Of a stretch of DNA of 42,107 nt, positions 40,191 through 42,107 are shown piece by piece. The translations under genes and the position numbers were made by a program. Source of the DNA: Lentisphaeria bacterium (GTDB lineage Bacteria > Verrucomicrobiota > Lentisphaeria > Oligosphaerales > Oligosphaeraceae); assembly GCA_028706165.1 (NCBI GenBank), contig JAQWBY010000003.1, positions 1-42,107 on the forward strand, written 5' to 3'. How positions within the stretch are numbered: the stretch's first letter is position 1; the number at the start of each line of letters is the position of its first letter. The notes beneath the pieces are model-generated. The model did not search any database, was not told where the DNA came from, and saw only the letters and a program-made list of their open reading frames with translations.

Positions 40191-41519
40191 ATGTCACAGC
40201 ACATTGAGTATCAGAAGCGCGTTACGGTCCGCCACGATGTCGACGTCTTTATCGCGGGCGGTGGTCCGGCTGGCGTGGCGGCGGCGCTGGTTGCGTCGCG
40301 GCAGGGGCGCAAGGTTTTTTTGGCCGAGGGCCATTCCTGTCTGGGCGGCATGGGCACCGCCGGGCTGGTGCCGGTGTTCATGATGTTCGGTGATGGCGTC
40401 AACTTCCTCGCCGATGGCATTGGCCGCGAGGTCCGCGAAGAGCTGAGCAAGGAGAAGGGGCCGAATTTTCCTGGCGGCGACAACAGCATACCGGCGGAGC
40501 TGCTGAAGCGGGTCTATGACCGGCTGTTGCTGGCGGCGGGTGTCGAGTTCAGTTTTCACACGCAGGTCGTGGACGTGCTCCACGATGGCGCCGTGCTGCA
40601 GGCCGCCATCTGTAATGCCAAGAGCGGCTTTTTCGCGGTCAAGGCGAAAGTCTTCATTGACTGCACGGGCGACGGCGACTTGGCAGCCTGGGCCGGCGCT
40701 CCTTACGAGAAGGGCGACACGGACGGCAGCATGATGCCCGGTACCCTCTGCAGCGTCTGGGCGGATGTTGATGTGGATCGTTTCCGCGAGTCTGGCGTGC
40801 GGGTGCAGGAGACGCTGATGAAGGCTTTTGCCGAAGACAAGCTCTTCACCGTCAACGATCCCCATCACCCGGGGATGTTCCGCGTCGGTGAGCACATCAC
40901 GGGCGGCAATATCGGCCATGCTTTTGGCGTGGATGCCACTGACGAACGCTCGCTGACCAAATTCCTCATTGAGGGCCGGCAGCGCCTGCCTGAGTTCGAG
41001 GCCTTCTACAAGAAGTACATTCCCGGCTACGAGAAGATGGTGTTGGTGCAGACTGGGTCACTGATGGGCATCCGCGAGAGTCGTCGTGTGCTGGGCGACT
41101 ACGTCCTCAATGTGGACGATTTTATTGCCCGTGCGGTGTTTGCTGACGAAATCGGGCGCTACTGCTACCCGGTGGACATCCATCCATCTAAGCCCGACAG
41201 CACCAAATATGCGGAGTTCGAAGAGGAATTCCGCAAGACCCTGCGCTATGGCAAGGGCGAGAGTTATGGCATTCCCTACCGTTGTCTGACACCGCGCGGG
41301 ATGGACAATTTGCTGGTTGCCGGCCGCTGCATCAGCAGCGACCGCAAAATCCAGGGCTCCATCCGGGTGATGCCGGGCTGTTACATCACTGGCCAGGCAG
41401 CTGGCATGGCCGCGGCCATCGCCATTGAACAGCAGACGACCACGCGTGGCTTCGCGGTCGCCGAATTGCAGCGGCGCCTGCTTGCCATGGGCGCGTACCT
41501 GCCCAACGCCGTGGGCTGA
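40191..41519 (+). CDS. FAD-dependent oxidoreductase (FAD_oxidored family)
   Basis: The protein has 442 residues from 40191, preceded by a good ribosome site (agaagga); earlier in-frame ATGs lack one. 'DVDVFIAGGGPAGVAAALVASRQGRKVFLAEGHSCLGGMGTAGLV' is the FAD-binding Rossmann motif (GxGxxG-type near residues 24-29) typical of PF12831. 'VFIDCTGDGDLAAWAGAPYEKG' is the second conserved block. The C-terminal 'GMDNLLVAGRCISSDRKIQGSIRVMPGCYITGQAAGMAAAIA' closes the FAD site. There is no signal peptide or Tat motif. Such proteins are common in glycan-degradation gene sets of PVC and Bacteroidota bacteria, but their reactions are mostly unknown. It lies 61 bases after polB and before a secreted beta-helix gene. 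Confidence 0.9.
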   Translation: MSQHIEYQKRVTVRHDVDVFIAGGGPAGVAAALVASRQGRKVFLAEGHSCLGGMGTAGLVPVFMMFGDGVNFLADGIGREVREELSKEKGPNFPGGDNSIPAELLKRVYDRLLLAAGVEFSFHTQVVDVLHDGAVLQAAICNAKSGFFAVKAKVFIDCTGDGDLAAWAGAPYEKGDTDGSMMPGTLCSVWADVDVDRFRESGVRVQETLMKAFAEDKLFTVNDPHHPGMFRVGEHITGGNIGHAFGVDATDERSLTKFLIEGRQRLPEFEAFYKKYIPGYEKMVLVQTGSLMGIRESRRVLGDYVLNVDDFIARAVFADEIGRYCYPVDIHPSKPDSTKYAEFEEEFRKTLRYGKGESYGIPYRCLTPRGMDNLLVAGRCISSDRKIQGSIRVMPGCYITGQAAGMAAAIAIEQQTTTRGFAVAELQRRLLAMGAYLPNAVG

Positions 41520-41624
41520 CGTCCGCGACAGCATGGCAGTTGCGGCAGCTGACGTGCCGGCCGCCAGCGGCGCGGCATTATCCCGGCGACATCCAATCAC
41601 CCATTCAGACGAGGAGAAGACGAG

Positions 41625-42092
41625 ATGATAACGACGACCCGTAGTCTGCTGAGTCTTTGTAGTGCCGTGGCGTTGGCGACGATCGCCGGCGCGGCTGAAT
41701 ACGTGGTATCGCCGCTGGGCGATGACGCGGCAGCGGGCAGTGTCGCTGCGCCGTGGCGCAGCGTTGGCCACGCTGCCACGGTGATGCAGCCCGGTGACCG
41801 CTGCCTGATTCGTGGCGGGACCTACCGCGAGGCCGTGGTGATCAAGGATGTCGCCGGTACGGCTGAGAAGCCTCTGAGCTTTGCGGCCTGGCCGGGCGAA
41901 ACGCCGGTCTTCAGCGGTTGCGACGCGGTGACGGGCTGGCAGCGGGTACAGGGCGATATTTGGAAAGCGCGCTGCGACTGGTCGTTGGGCGATGTCAATC
42001 AGCTGTTGCTTAATGGCCAGCCCGGCGTGGAAGCGCGTTGGCCCAACAAGAGCAATGACGACTTGCTGGATTGGGAAGGCCAGACCTTCCAG
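41625..42092 (+). CDS. Secreted right-handed beta-helix protein, N-terminal fragment
   Basis: The gene starts at 41625 after a strong ribosome site (gaggagaagacgag) and runs off the contig. The N-terminus MITTTRSLLSLCSAVALATIAGAA is a signal peptide. The mature protein begins 'EYVVSPLGDDAAAGSVAAPWRSV' followed by 'MQPGDRCLIRGGTYREAVVI', matching the opening of right-handed beta-helix proteins and resembling the protein at 18225-20087. About 156 codons are genuine. The final 15 bases of the window match an Illumina adapter and should be removed, so the real 3' continuation is unknown. Function is probably glycan cleavage or binding outside the cytoplasm. Confidence 0.82.
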
Positions 42093-42107
42093 AGATCGGA
42101 AGAGCAC
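42093..42107. other. Illumina adapter remnant at contig end
   Basis: The last 15 bases, agatcggaagagcac, are identical to the beginning of the standard TruSeq adapter. They are a sequencing artefact, not genomic DNA. Read on the minus strand they give the telltale start MLFRS. Confidence 0.96.

Noticed and set aside
41058-42107. Minus-strand open frame reaching the contig end and starting MLFRS
   Set aside because: The start is adapter-derived and the rest is antisense to the oxidoreductase and beta-helix genes.

Overview
The window looks like one end of a metagenome-assembled contig from an anaerobic, polysaccharide-degrading Gram-negative bacterium of the PVC group, most likely Lentisphaerota (Victivallales or Oligosphaerales type). 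This placement is inferred from the mix of protein families (DUF4838, GH5-like, GH38 and GH42-like enzymes, beta-helix proteins, BspA-type leucine-rich repeats, DUF362 plus polyferredoxin) and from abundant hairpin repeats; no rRNA or other taxonomic marker is present. The last 15 bases (42093-42107) match the common Illumina adapter start, so the contig ends in adapter read-through.

Layout. (1) 1-9.2 kb: the C-terminus of a TonB-dependent outer-membrane receptor; a large secreted glycosidase; a Tat-exported DUF362 protein whose stop overlaps the start of a membrane polyferredoxin resembling a NapH-NapG fusion; an SGNH hydrolase; and, convergent, a metallophosphoesterase fused to a degenerate SGNH domain. 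(2) 9.6-17 kb: a secreted DUF4838 protein, a 1251-residue secreted leucine-rich-repeat protein with its own sigma-70-like promoter, and a methyltransferase that shares a bidirectional terminator with it. (3) 17.0-18.2 kb: a gene-free stretch of hairpin repeats. (4) 18.2-26.2 kb: a carbohydrate gene run (beta-helix protein, GH38, GH42-like enzyme) followed by a cation/proton antiporter. (5) 26.2-28.1 kb: ogt and a MATE exporter. (6) 28.3-35.5 kb: a five-gene minus-strand efflux operon (TetR regulator, TolC-like channel, adaptor, RND pump, PII-like protein). (7) 35.5-36.7 kb: a second gene-free stretch with 9-bp tandem arrays and a second copy of the composite hairpin repeat. (8) 36.7-42.1 kb: mraY, a family B DNA polymerase, an FAD-dependent oxidoreductase and the start of another beta-helix protein.

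How the genes fit together. The secreted and cytoplasmic enzymes suggest stepwise breakdown of complex, probably mannose- and galactose-containing glycans, with a TonB receptor for uptake and esterases to remove acyl groups. The efflux operon is a self-contained, repressor-controlled export unit.

The most unusual content is non-coding. A composite element built of about six hairpins occurs twice, in opposite orientations, near 17.1-17.55 kb and 35.84-36.28 kb. Three base pairs are changed in a compensated way between the copies. The second copy is bounded by 14-bp inverted repeats and flanked on both sides by 9-bp tandem arrays. Three such arrays share a related 9-mer and each is arranged as facing arms around a spacer, so each could fold back on itself. 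No tRNA, rRNA, CRISPR array, transposase or integrase was seen.
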